Of a DNA stretch of 23,188 nt, positions 1 to 7,200 are shown in pieces. The notes beneath the pieces were generated by a model. That model searched no databases and was not told where the DNA came from. It was given only the letters and a program-made list of their open reading frames with translations. Both the position numbers and the translations under genes were made by a program. Positions within the stretch are counted from its first letter, which is position 1. Every line of letters begins with the position of its first letter. The stretch is from Deltaproteobacteria bacterium (lineage in GTDB: Bacteria; Desulfobacterota; DSM-4660; Desulfatiglandales; B25-G16): positions 2,366,799-2,389,986 of the forward strand of contig CP070752.1 in NCBI GenBank assembly GCA_020348625.1, written 5' to 3'.

Positions 1-93
1 GTCAACTGCAGTTACGTTCAAATCCAGTTCGTGAGCCAAATCTTTAGCAATGGCGCTTCCAATCATTCCGGCACCTAAAACAGTCACCTCCAT
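1..93 (-). CDS. Saccharopine dehydrogenase-like NAD(P)-binding protein, N-terminal fragment
   Basis: Only the first 31 residues lie in the window; the gene continues past the left edge. The fragment opens with a beta strand followed by GAGMIG, the GxGxxG dinucleotide-binding turn of a Rossmann fold, and a helix containing AKDLAHEL. This start resembles saccharopine dehydrogenase/lysine 6-dehydrogenase-type proteins, but other Rossmann dehydrogenases begin in a similar way. The ATG is preceded by a GGAGGG ribosome binding site six bases upstream. The Rossmann assignment is firm; the exact family is a guess because no catalytic domain is visible. Confidence 0.6.
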   Translation of the reverse strand, partial: MEVTVLGAGMIGSAIAKDLAHELDLNVTAVD

Positions 94-403
94 GTGTCCC
101 TCCAAATATTATTCGTGTCATCCAACGGTAATGAAGTATTCGATTGTGCGTTTTACTCCTTTTTCCTCAATTAATAAACCGCAAATCGAATGGCATAAGC
201 AATGGGAAGAACGAGGCGAGTGGAACCCCATGATGGCAAAAGAGCTTTCTAAATGCCCGATAGTCGCCCACGGGGATAGGGATATTCTTAAGACAATTAG
301 GTGAATAAGAAGGGGGCTTATGCCGCTATCAATCAGCGTAACGACTCGCGCTATGCCCCCCTCACTTCTTCCCAAGAACCAGGGTACGGCAAAACAGGGC
401 TTG
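94..403. other. Non-coding gap with a terminator-like stem
   Basis: No convincing gene is seen. GGGGGC (312-317) is complementary to GCCCCC (355-360), with smaller AGCG/CGCT pairs inside. In the minus-strand transcript of the DUF5684-like gene this would form a branched hairpin soon after the stop, followed by a weakly T-rich stretch. It may be a terminator separating that gene from the one at 1-93, but the loop is long and the T-run poor. Confidence 0.3.
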
Positions 404-799
404 CTACCCGGCTGCCGCTGCTTCCGTAAGGCGTTCCGGCCCTGAAAACGCCAGATATCCCGGTACGATAAACCGCACCAGCGGTATGGCTATGAGAATC
501 CCCCACCAGTACGGCTTGTCCCTCGTCTGGGCAATCGCCATGAAGACAAGTATGCCAAAGAAGACGTTGACAAAGGGGATAGGGGTAAAGACTATCCACC
601 ATCCCGGCTTGCCGGCTATCTTACACAGAAGGTACAGATTGAGCACGGGAACCCACGCCATCCAGGCGTGTTCGGTTCCGGTTTTCTTAGCCAAAACCTG
701 AAGACAGATTGCCAGATACACATAAAACGCCAACCCTAAAATAACGGGCACTGCCGTGCCGCCGGGTCCACATAGGGGATAGTGATGAAACCTGTACAT
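404..799 (-). CDS. Small multi-pass membrane protein, DUF5684-like
   Basis: A 131-residue hydrophobic protein. The first segment (about residues 15-37) is a transmembrane helix, followed by a conserved-looking block with AWMAWVPVLNLYLLCKIAG, then KPGWW and further hydrophobic segments around 63-85 and 93-112. The W-P-x-x-N-x-Y-x-L-x-K-I-A/G-K/R-P-x-W-W pattern is characteristic of the DUF5684 family, whose function is not known. The start is set by a very strong AAAGGAGGT eight bases before the ATG at 799; a longer reading frame upstream lacks such a site. It lies 81 bases downstream of the Spy/CpxP-like gene on the same strand and could be co-transcribed with it, which would place it in the envelope-stress regulon. 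No function can be given. Confidence 0.7.
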   Translation of the reverse strand: MYRFHHYPLCGPGGTAVPVILGLAFYVYLAICLQVLAKKTGTEHAWMAWVPVLNLYLLCKIAGKPGWWIVFTPIPFVNVFFGILVFMAIAQTRDKPYWWGILIAIPLVRFIVPGYLAFSGPERLTEAAAAG

Positions 800-880
800 G
801 GTATTACCTCCTTTTCTGTAAATTCTTGTTCCATCGAGGCTCGCCAACGCGATGCACACAACAAGGTGCTAACATACGTT

Positions 881-1393
881 TTAATCCCTTCCAATTTTAT
901 CTCTCATCTCATCCAGCACTTGTGCCTGCTGGTCCTCATCGAGCACGTTGTAAAACTCCATGAAATAATCAACAATCTCCGACAGATGGTCAGGCATATC
1001 TTTGACTCGATCCTTCACGAGACTCGCTGCTACGTTCATATCCGGATTCTCGCGATTGATTTCGCCTCGCAGGTCCTCGAACAACTTGCGGTGCTCCTCC
1101 TTACCCTCTTTTAGGCTGGTTTCTACCTTGTTTCGAATCTCTTCATAGCTCTTTTGTTGAGCCTCAGAAAGATCCAGTTTCTCCACTCGCTCATCAAACC
1201 GCTTCATGATGTGCTCGGAGATATCCTTGCCAGCGAATCGGTGCGTTCCCCATCTCTTATGAAATGGGCCTCGCTCTCCTGAATCCCTGTCTGAAAACAC
1301 CCTGTCGCACAACCCGTGCGGTCCGCAGCCAGCCAAAAGACCGAACGCGACGAGAACTGCTCCTACGGTGATCCATGTGTGTTTTGATTTCAT
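881..1393 (-). CDS. Spy/CpxP-like periplasmic lipoprotein (LTxxQ-type)
   Basis: A 170-residue protein with a lipoprotein signal peptide: positively charged start, hydrophobic core about residues 7-20, and lipobox LAGC with the lipidated Cys at 23. The mature part is charged and helical and has two LTxxQ-like repeats, LDLSEAQQKSYEEI near residue 94 and LDEDQQAQVLDEM near 152. This is the layout of the Spy/CpxP/heavy-metal-sensing family, which acts as a periplasmic chaperone and, in CpxP, inhibits the CpxA sensor. The gene is divergent from a CpxRA-like pair, the classical cpxP-cpxRA arrangement, and shares its control region. The ATG at 1393 is preferred over one 12 bases upstream because GGAGGA sits at the right distance before it. 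Unlike E. coli CpxP it is lipid-anchored, so the inner face of the outer membrane or the inner membrane is its likely location. Confidence 0.8.
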   Translation of the reverse strand: MKSKHTWITVGAVLVAFGLLAGCGPHGLCDRVFSDRDSGERGPFHKRWGTHRFAGKDISEHIMKRFDERVEKLDLSEAQQKSYEEIRNKVETSLKEGKEEHRKLFEDLRGEINRENPDMNVAASLVKDRVKDMPDHLSEIVDYFMEFYNVLDEDQQAQVLDEMRDKIGRD

Positions 1394-1447
1394 TTTCTCC
1401 TCCATTGTTTAGTGTTGTTAGTACTCTCAAATGAACTCACATTGCGC

Positions 1448-1467
1448 ACATGCTAACCGCGGCATGT
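1448..1467. promoter_or_regulatory. Inverted repeat ACATGC-N8-GCATGT in the divergent control region
   Basis: A perfect 6-bp inverted repeat with an 8-base spacer lies midway between the divergent lipoprotein and response-regulator genes. Its position suits a regulator acting on either promoter. The binding protein is unknown and the repeat could be fortuitous. Confidence 0.35.
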
Positions 1468-1487
1468 TAAGAATGTTTGTTGGGGGT

Positions 1488-1513
1488 GTTAAAAAATGGT
1501 AAAAAACTGTAAA
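1488..1513 (+). promoter_or_regulatory. CpxR-type box array (GTAAA-N5-GTAAA)
   Basis: Positions 1499-1513 read GTAAA-N5-GTAAA, an exact match to the published CpxR consensus. A third half-site, GTTAAA, lies 11 bases upstream at 1488, and GTTAAG lies two further helical turns up at 1466. The array ends 24 bases before the response-regulator ATG, so it is well placed for autoregulation and for control of the divergent Spy/CpxP-like gene. The region is A-rich, so part of the match could come from composition. Confidence 0.55.
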
Positions 1514-1537
1514 AAAATGAAAAACAGGGAGACATTC

Positions 1538-2242
1538 ATGAAGAAAAGGGTTTTACTGGTAGACGACGATGAGAAGCTCTTGAAGCTTCTCAAGGAATAC
1601 CTGGAGGATTACGGATTTGAGGTCATGACCCTCACCGATGGGTTATCGGTTACTCAAACGATCCGGGCAAACTCGCCTGATATTGCGATACTGGACATCA
1701 TGTTGCCGAAAAAAGATGGGCTCGAGGTGCTGAAAGAGATCCGAGCGGAATTCTCCTTGCCCGTTATCATGCTGACCGCAAAAGGAGAGGACGCGGACCG
1801 AATTGTTGGACTGGAGTTGGGAGCGGACGATTACCTTCCCAAACCCTTTAACCCCAGGGAGTTGCTGGCCAGGATGAAGGCCGTTCTGCGAAGACTCCCC
1901 ATTGGGGACAAAAGCGAGGCCGGAAAGAATGGCGGCCTTTTTCTCAAGGCCGGCGGCTTGGCCTTAAACAGGGCAAAACAGAGCCTTCTGGTTGAAGACG
2001 ATGAGGTTGAGCTCTCCTCAACTGAATACAAAATCCTCGAGGTGCTCATGGAGCATCCCAACAGGGTATTGAGCCGCGATGAGCTCATGACTCGGGCCCG
2101 GGGGCGAGACTTCATGGCCTTCGACAGAAGCATTGACGTTCATATCAGCAAACTGAGGTCGAAACTGGAATCGTATCCCCGCTTCAGCAAGGTAATCAAA
2201 ACTGTGTGGGGGACGGGTTACATGTTCGTGGACGCCCCATGA
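1538..2242 (+). CDS. cpxR: OmpR/PhoB-family response regulator, CpxR-like
   Basis: A 234-residue two-domain regulator. The receiver domain (about 1-120) has the acidic pocket DDD at 9-11, the phospho-acceptor Asp53 in ILDIMLP, Thr80 in MLTAK and Lys102 in the LPKPF motif. The C-terminal winged helix (about 140-232) ends with the typical KVIKTVWGTGYMF wing of the OmpR class. The start is the ATG at 1538, which has AGGGAGA upstream; an in-frame ATG at 1496 would put the CpxR-type box inside the coding region. Its stop overlaps the kinase start as ATGA, so the two are translationally coupled. Phosphorylated by the partner kinase, it should activate the divergent lipoprotein gene and itself. Calling it CpxR rests on the cpxP-like neighbour and the box; the OmpR class itself is certain. 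Confidence 0.85.
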   Translation: MKKRVLLVDDDEKLLKLLKEYLEDYGFEVMTLTDGLSVTQTIRANSPDIAILDIMLPKKDGLEVLKEIRAEFSLPVIMLTAKGEDADRIVGLELGADDYLPKPFNPRELLARMKAVLRRLPIGDKSEAGKNGGLFLKAGGLALNRAKQSLLVEDDEVELSSTEYKILEVLMEHPNRVLSRDELMTRARGRDFMAFDRSIDVHISKLRSKLESYPRFSKVIKTVWGTGYMFVDAP

Positions 2243-3642
2243 AACCTGGAAAGCTGTACCTTAAAATATTCCTTTCCTTTGTGCTGGTTCTCATCGTAAC
2301 CGAGATCCTGGTCTTCGGTCTTTTCAGCATTGCCGGCCAAAGGAGCTTCCGGTCCCGCTTTGAGCAATATGCCAGCTCCCATGCCCGCATGGCCAAGGAA
2401 TTCATCGAAGAGCGGATCAGGTCAAAACCGGAGACAACCATTGGTGAAAATGAGCCCCTCAAAGATCTCATACAGCGACTCAGCGAAATCTACGGCGTCA
2501 AGATGTGGCTGGAGGGCCCTGACGGGACGGTCCTGCTCCAATCCTTCTCAGGGGACATCCCCGTGAGTATGGGCATGCTGTCCGAAAAGCACGTGAAGGA
2601 TTTCGGAGATTTCAAATTGCATCGCCATTTCAAAAGGGGATGGGCACCCTTCATCGTTATTCCGATAGAAATTCGGGGGCATGAAAGCGGCAAGCTTAAT
2701 GTATTATTCGATACCGTGGTGCCACCACATCCCGAAAAAGGTTTCGCGCTGGGGCTCGTGGGAATCGGCCTTGTGATCGCGCTGCTCATAATTCCTGTTT
2801 CGAGGATCTTCACAAAACGCATCAAGCAGCTCAGGCATTCAGCCCTGAAAATCGCGGAAGGAGATCTTTCTCATAGAGTGACCGTCAAAGGAAAAGACGA
2901 GATCGCAGAGCTTGGTCGTTCCTTCAACCAAATGGCGGACAAAGTGGAACGGATGATTCAGGGAGGCAGGGAACTTACGGCCAACGTATCCCATGAACTC
3001 CGCAGCCCCCTTGCAAGAATCCGTATTGCCGAGGAAATCCTTCGGGAACGGTGGAAACAGGGAGACTATCAGGGTTGTGAAAGGCATCTGGATAACGTAC
3101 GTCAGGACATAGAAGAGCTGGACCGCCTTATCGGCAGCATCCTGGTTCTTTCAAAACTGGATATGCAGGAGGCATCCCTGAAACGTGAGTCCTTCAATCC
3201 CTCTGATCTGATACGGGAACTCCTTGAGCAATTCAAGCCCTCCATAAGCCGTAGGAGTCTGCGCCTCATGACGGATTTGTCGTTCGATCTGTCGATTCTG
3301 GGGGACAGGAATGCGGTTCGAACGGCGCTCTCAAATATTCTCGACAACGCCGCTAAGTTCACCCCAGAGGGAGGCAGTGTTATCGTTACCATGCAAAAGC
3401 AGGGCGATTGTGTTCAAATCGGCGTCACAAATTCCTTCCAGGCCCTTTCAACAGAGGATTTGACGAGGATCTTCGAGCCCTTCTATCATACTGAACGCGC
3501 CAATGTAGCCGGATCAGGACTAGGTCTGGCAATCACGAGAAAGATACTTGAACGGCATGGCGGGACCATTGAAGCCGAAAATGCCCCGGAGGGTTTGAGA
3601 ATTCTGATACGACTGCCCATTGGCGGAGATGAAGAAGTTTGA
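2239..3642 (+). CDS. cpxA: Membrane sensor histidine kinase, CpxA-like
   Basis: A 467-residue inner-membrane kinase. The order is: transmembrane helix about 10-30, a periplasmic sensor region of about 130 residues, a second helix about 171-190 (LGLVGIGLVIALLIIPV), a HAMP domain with EGDLSHRV and DEIAELGRSFNQM, the HisKA helix with phospho-acceptor His252 in SHELRSPLARIR, and an ATPase domain with the N-box NILDNAAKFTPEGG and G-box GSGLGLAI. All catalytic boxes look intact. It starts within the regulator stop (ATGA). Domain order, length and the HELRSPLARIR signature match CpxA. It ends 12 bases before the convergent epmA stop, with no clear terminator between them. Confidence 0.85.
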   Translation: MKPGKLYLKIFLSFVLVLIVTEILVFGLFSIAGQRSFRSRFEQYASSHARMAKEFIEERIRSKPETTIGENEPLKDLIQRLSEIYGVKMWLEGPDGTVLLQSFSGDIPVSMGMLSEKHVKDFGDFKLHRHFKRGWAPFIVIPIEIRGHESGKLNVLFDTVVPPHPEKGFALGLVGIGLVIALLIIPVSRIFTKRIKQLRHSALKIAEGDLSHRVTVKGKDEIAELGRSFNQMADKVERMIQGGRELTANVSHELRSPLARIRIAEEILRERWKQGDYQGCERHLDNVRQDIEELDRLIGSILVLSKLDMQEASLKRESFNPSDLIRELLEQFKPSISRRSLRLMTDLSFDLSILGDRNAVRTALSNILDNAAKFTPEGGSVIVTMQKQGDCVQIGVTNSFQALSTEDLTRIFEPFYHTERANVAGSGLGLAITRKILERHGGTIEAENAPEGLRILIRLPIGGDEEV

Positions 3643-3654
3643 ACGGTGCAGTTT

Positions 3655-4611
3655 TCAGAGTTCTTCCGGTGTAAAAGAGACCACCTGATCTATGCTGGGT
3701 TGGTCGGCAAATAGCATGACCAGCCGGTCCACGCCAAGGGCGATCCCTGCAGACTGTGGCATGTTGTGCAGGGACCTGAGGAATTTCTCGGGCAGAGGAT
3801 ACACTGTTTTGCCCTGTTGCCGGCGTCTTTCTCGCTCACGTTCAAACCTCTCCTTCTGTTCATGGGCATCGGTAAGCTCGGTAAAGGCGTTGGCAACCTC
3901 CAGGCCCGCCACATACAGCTCAAACCGTTCGGCATACGCGGGGTCACCCTGTTTCAGGCGCGCAAGGGCGGCAAGGGATGCGGGGTAATCATGGAGAAAT
4001 GTGGGCTTAGGTACGCCGAGATTCGGTTCTATCTCCTGCACCATTGCTTCGTCAAACCGATTACAGTCCATAGAGCTTTCCAAGGACATGGAGGCATAGC
4101 GCTGAAAGGCCTCCTTAACTGAAATGCGTTCCCACGGGCTCTCCAGGCCAACGGCGCACCCCTGGAACTCGATACTCGCTCCGAACCCAAGGCTGCGCGA
4201 AACAAAGGGGATCATCTCTTCCACCTCATCCATAAGCTCATGGTAGTCGATACCTGCGCGGTACCATTCGAGGATGGTGAATTCTGGCAGATGATTTTGC
4301 CCCCGCTCGCCTTGGCGGAAGCACCTGCAAATCTGGAACAATTTCGGATAGCCTGCTGAGATGAGCCGCTTCATGCACAGTTCAGGCGAGGTATGGAGAA
4401 AGGCTTCTCCTGCGCTGACGGCATCGATGTGGAGCTCGGGGGCAGGGGCGGGTATCAGGTAAGGCGTCTCAACTTCGAGGTATCCGTTTTCAATAAAAAA
4501 AAGTCGTATGCCCTGGATAATCCTGGCCCGCAGCCAGAGGTACGACTTCTTGGCGGCCAGTCTTTGCTCTTGCCCGTTAAAAGAGTCGCCATTATTTGAC
4601 CCGGGTGACAT
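3655..4611 (-). CDS. epmA: EF-P--(R)-beta-lysine ligase EpmA (GenX/PoxA)
   Basis: A 318-residue class II lysyl-tRNA-synthetase-like enzyme without the tRNA anticodon-binding domain, close to the 325 residues of E. coli EpmA. It has motif 1 (RLFFIENGYLEVETPYLIPAP), motif 2 (FQICRCFRQGERGQNHLPEFTILEWY) and motif 3 (AGIALGVDRLVMLFA). EpmA activates (R)-beta-lysine with ATP and attaches it to a lysine of elongation factor P. It lies directly downstream of efp, with the ATG at 4611 inside the last 20 bases of efp and GGGGAG before it. A TTG at 4632 is an alternative start but has no better site. The mutase EpmB, which makes beta-lysine, is not in this window. Confidence 0.9.
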   Translation of the reverse strand: MSPGSNNGDSFNGQEQRLAAKKSYLWLRARIIQGIRLFFIENGYLEVETPYLIPAPAPELHIDAVSAGEAFLHTSPELCMKRLISAGYPKLFQICRCFRQGERGQNHLPEFTILEWYRAGIDYHELMDEVEEMIPFVSRSLGFGASIEFQGCAVGLESPWERISVKEAFQRYASMSLESSMDCNRFDEAMVQEIEPNLGVPKPTFLHDYPASLAALARLKQGDPAYAERFELYVAGLEVANAFTELTDAHEQKERFERERERRRQQGKTVYPLPEKFLRSLHNMPQSAGIALGVDRLVMLFADQPSIDQVVSFTPEEL

Positions 4612-5152
4612 ACTCCCCAGTTCTCGTGTCAACGGTTATCTTGGTCCCCTCCTCGATAAACGGGGGAACACGCAGGACATATCCCGTTTCCACGGTGACG
4701 GGCTTGCTGTCGCCGGATACCGAATCGCCCTTCACCCACGGGTCTGCCCTGGTTACCGTGAGATCAACAAAATTGGGCAGCGTGATCCCGATAGGCCCTC
4801 TATCGAACAGAAGTATTTCCACCTGCAGGTTGTCAATGAGGAAATTCTTGGCTTCGCCTACCTGGTCTTCATTTAGGGAGGATTGCTCGTAGGTTTCTAC
4901 ATCCATGAAATAGAAGACCCCGTCCTGATTATAGAGATACTGCATCTTTCGTTGTTCCAGATTTGCAGGCTCAAAGGTGTCTCCAGAGCGATAGGTACGA
5001 TCAATAATCACCCCGGTGATCATATTCCTGAGTTTGCAACGGTAAAGGGATTGGCCCTTTCCCGGCTTTGAGAACTGAAAGTCTATGACCAAATACGGCT
5101 CGTCATCGATCTGAATCTTCAGACCCTTCCTCAAATCGCTGCTATTGTACAT
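4592..5152 (-). CDS. efp: Translation elongation factor P
   Basis: A 186-residue protein, the usual length for EF-P. The N-terminal KOW-like domain (about 1-65) carries the modification loop SKPGKGQS, with Lys32 at the tip equivalent to E. coli Lys34. The two OB domains follow, including LPNFVDLTVTRADPWVKGDS and a C-terminus with VPPFIEEGTKITVDTRTGEYVTRV. EF-P relieves ribosome stalling at polyproline stretches. The Lys plus the adjacent epmA indicates modification by beta-lysylation rather than rhamnosylation, which uses Arg. The ATG has AAGGGGAT upstream. The gene leads a two-gene operon with epmA. Confidence 0.95.
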   Translation of the reverse strand: MYNSSDLRKGLKIQIDDEPYLVIDFQFSKPGKGQSLYRCKLRNMITGVIIDRTYRSGDTFEPANLEQRKMQYLYNQDGVFYFMDVETYEQSSLNEDQVGEAKNFLIDNLQVEILLFDRGPIGITLPNFVDLTVTRADPWVKGDSVSGDSKPVTVETGYVLRVPPFIEEGTKITVDTRTGEYVTRVK

Positions 5153-5433
5153 GGGCGGTATCCCCTTTTCTATCCTTTTGAGTTATATACTAGCACATGG
5201 AGAGTTTTTCGGGAATATAGGTAAGGTATACCCCTGTGTCAAGGGTAAACAGGCGCTAATGCTCAACAAACGAATCAGGCATTCCTTTGAGCAGTGCCCT
5301 CTTTTGAGCAAAAAGTGCCTCCCACACGATGTTCCGCATATCTTCTTCACAAACCTACACCTGTTCCATTTTCGGATATGCCGCACTTGTGACCTGCACC
5401 TTATAAACCAACCATTGTTGGCGCAGCGCATCC

Positions 5434-5462
5434 TTGACACCTGCCTATTTCTTGGCTATCTT
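5434..5462 (+). promoter_or_regulatory. Sigma-70 type promoter candidate upstream of ino1
   Basis: TTGACA, a 17-base spacer and TATCTT. The -35 is perfect and the -10 matches four of six. If used, it would give ino1 a leader of about 220 bases that contains the hairpin at 5514-5533. It is judged from sequence alone. Confidence 0.4.
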
Positions 5463-5513
5463 CTGCTACCAAAAACAGCGCTTTATTATCAACTACGTAT
5501 GCTAGTGAAGCCT

Positions 5514-5533
5514 CCCCGCGGCAAGCCGCTGGG
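5514..5533. repeat. GC-rich palindromic hairpin
   Basis: CCCCGCGGC-AA-GCCGCTGGG forms a stem of eight pairs with one mismatch. It lies in the presumed ino1 leader, is not followed by a T-run, and looks like a REP-type palindrome rather than a terminator. Whether it recurs in the genome cannot be seen here. Confidence 0.45.
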
Positions 5534-5689
5534 CATTCCGGCCAAGGAGAGTAAATCGAAGAAACGAATTTTGTGTGACGTACCAATTTACCCGGGAATA
5601 TCCAATTCACTTGCCCGCCACGTTCAATTGGAATATACTGCCGTTGTTTGGAATTTCTTCCCACTAAAAGATCAATTTTCTGGTGAGCC

Positions 5690-7012
5690 ATGAAAAATAA
5701 AAAGGATATTAGAAAGGCAGACGGCAAATTAGGTGTGCTTATCCCCGGATTGGGAGGTGCCGTAAGCACCACCTTTTTGGCCGGTGTGGAATCAATACGG
5801 CAGGGTCTTGCCCTTCCTTTTGGTTCCCTTACCCAGATGGGGACCATCCGGCTCGGGAAACGGTTCGAATATCGGATTCCGCATATCAAAGACTTCCTCC
5901 CTTTGGCGAGCCCTGAAGATCTTGTCTTTGGAGGATGGGACGTTTTTCCGGATAACTCCTTTCAGGCAGCTCTGCAGGCGAAGGTACTCAGGTCCGAACA
6001 TGTAGAACCCGTGCGCTCCTTTCTTGAAGGGCTGCAACCGTGGCCAGCGGTTTTTAGAAGGGAATTCGTCAAGAACCTTAATGGCCCCAATGTGAAACCC
6101 CAGATCTCCCACATGGAGCTAGTAGAGGCCCTGAAATCGGATATCGCTACGTTCAAACGCGAAAGTAAGGTATCGCGGTGTGTTATGATCTGGTGTGCCA
6201 GCACCGAGGTATACCTCAAACCCGGAGAGGTACACGCCTCTTTGGACAAATTCGAGGAAGGACTCAAGAACAACGATCCCAGCATCCCGCCGAGCATGCT
6301 GTACGCCTATGCGGCCTTGACCAGCGGGATCCCCTTTGTAAACGGTGCACCCAATCTGACCGTGGATATTCCGGCCATGCTGGAGCTGGCAGATAAGTTC
6401 GCGGTTCCTATTGCAGGCAAGGATTTCAAGACCGGCCAGACCCTCATGAAAACCATCCTCGCGCCAGGATTAAAGGCCCGCATGTTGGGACTTAGCGGCT
6501 GGTATTCAACCAACATCCTCGGAAACCGCGACGGCCTCGTTCTGGATGACCAAGACTCCTTCAAAACTAAAGAGCAGAGCAAGCTCTCGGTTCTGCAGAC
6601 CATTCTCCAGCCTGAGGTCTACCCGGACCTTTACGGAGAATTCTACCACAAGGTCGCAATTAACTATTACCCACCCCGGGGTGACAACAAAGAGGGCTGG
6701 GATTGTATTGACATCTTCGGGTGGCTTGGTTATCCAATGCAGATCAAGGTTGATTTTCTGTGCCGCGACAGTATCCTGGCAGCACCCATAGTACTCGATC
6801 TGGTGCTTTTCATCGACCTTGCCCAGAGAGCGGCCATGACCGGTATACAGGAATGGCTGTCTTTCTATTTTAAAAGCCCACAGTGTGCACCAAATCTGTA
6901 TCCAGAACACGATCTGTTTATCCAATTAATGAAGCTGAAGAACACGCTGCGTTTTCTCATGGGGGAAAAGCAGATCACCCACCTGGGCCTTGAATACTAC
7001 AATCACCTCTAA
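5690..7012 (+). CDS. ino1: myo-Inositol-1-phosphate synthase
   Basis: A 440-residue enzyme that converts glucose 6-phosphate to 1D-myo-inositol 3-phosphate (also called L-myo-inositol 1-phosphate) with NAD+ as a recycled cofactor. The N-terminus has a Rossmann turn, LIPGLGGAVSTTF. The catalytic block AGKDFKTGQTLMK (about residues 240-252) holds the conserved lysines, followed by LSGWYSTNILGNRDG and DSFKTKEQSK. The C-terminal part has KVDFLCRDSILAAPIVLDL, typical of the family. The ATG is preceded by GGTGAG. It is common in archaea, actinobacteria and eukaryotes and patchy in Gram-negatives. The IMPase-like gene at 13492 could complete inositol formation but is not adjacent. Confidence 0.93.
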   Translation: MKNKKDIRKADGKLGVLIPGLGGAVSTTFLAGVESIRQGLALPFGSLTQMGTIRLGKRFEYRIPHIKDFLPLASPEDLVFGGWDVFPDNSFQAALQAKVLRSEHVEPVRSFLEGLQPWPAVFRREFVKNLNGPNVKPQISHMELVEALKSDIATFKRESKVSRCVMIWCASTEVYLKPGEVHASLDKFEEGLKNNDPSIPPSMLYAYAALTSGIPFVNGAPNLTVDIPAMLELADKFAVPIAGKDFKTGQTLMKTILAPGLKARMLGLSGWYSTNILGNRDGLVLDDQDSFKTKEQSKLSVLQTILQPEVYPDLYGEFYHKVAINYYPPRGDNKEGWDCIDIFGWLGYPMQIKVDFLCRDSILAAPIVLDLVLFIDLAQRAAMTGIQEWLSFYFKSPQCAPNLYPEHDLFIQLMKLKNTLRFLMGEKQITHLGLEYYNHL

Positions 7013-7126
7013 GAGTGTGACGTCTTCAATCCGGATTTTCCGGGCTCGCAGAAAAAGGTATCGTCTCCTCAGATTTCGCGTCTTTAATGAATCGTCTAAT
7101 CCCTGAGGATGAAGCTCAAGAAAACA

Positions 7127-7155
7127 TTGACAATTATTCTTTTCGTTAATAAATT
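7127..7155 (+). promoter_or_regulatory. Sigma-70 type promoter of the dtxR-feoAB cluster
   Basis: TTGACA, exactly 17 bases, then TAAATT (four of six). It lies 46 bases before the repressor ATG in an AT-rich stretch and directly upstream of the DtxR-like palindrome, as expected for an iron- or manganese-controlled promoter. Confidence 0.6.
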
Positions 7156-7172
7156 AGAGAGGTAAAACTTTA

Positions 7173-7187
7173 TTTAGTCACCCTAAA
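7173..7187. promoter_or_regulatory. Candidate DtxR-type operator
   Basis: TTTAG-TCACC-CTAAA is a perfect 5-5-5 interrupted palindrome resembling the TTAGG...CCTAA core of DtxR/IdeR boxes. It lies about 10-25 bases after the predicted transcription start and just before the ribosome binding site AAAGGT. This suits autorepression by the DtxR-family protein encoded next. It is shorter than the classical 19-bp box. Confidence 0.45.
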
Positions 7188-7200
7188 AAAGGTAGACGGC

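Larger units (their letters stand above)
5153..5689. other. Long gap between efp and ino1
   Basis: 537 bases without a convincing gene. An open frame crosses it on the plus strand but starts inside efp, has no ribosome binding site and resembles nothing I know. The gap holds a promoter candidate, a GC-rich hairpin (both listed separately) and three CCAATT/AATTGG motifs at 5583, 5602 and 5626, the last two forming an inverted repeat about 60-90 bases before ino1. Confidence 0.5.

Noticed and set aside
118..375. Minus-strand open frame in the gap after the DUF5684-like gene
   Set aside because: It begins with TTG inside the gap, has no ribosome binding site and no motif, and covers the terminator-like repeat.
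1496..1537. Upstream in-frame ATG for the response regulator
   Set aside because: It would place the CpxR-type box inside the gene and add a Lys-rich tail not seen in OmpR-family regulators; the ATG at 1538 has a good ribosome binding site.
5145..5693. Open frame of 182 codons on the plus strand between efp and ino1
   Set aside because: It starts inside efp on the other strand, has no ribosome binding site, unusual composition and no recognisable motif, and it crosses the GC-rich hairpin and promoter candidate.
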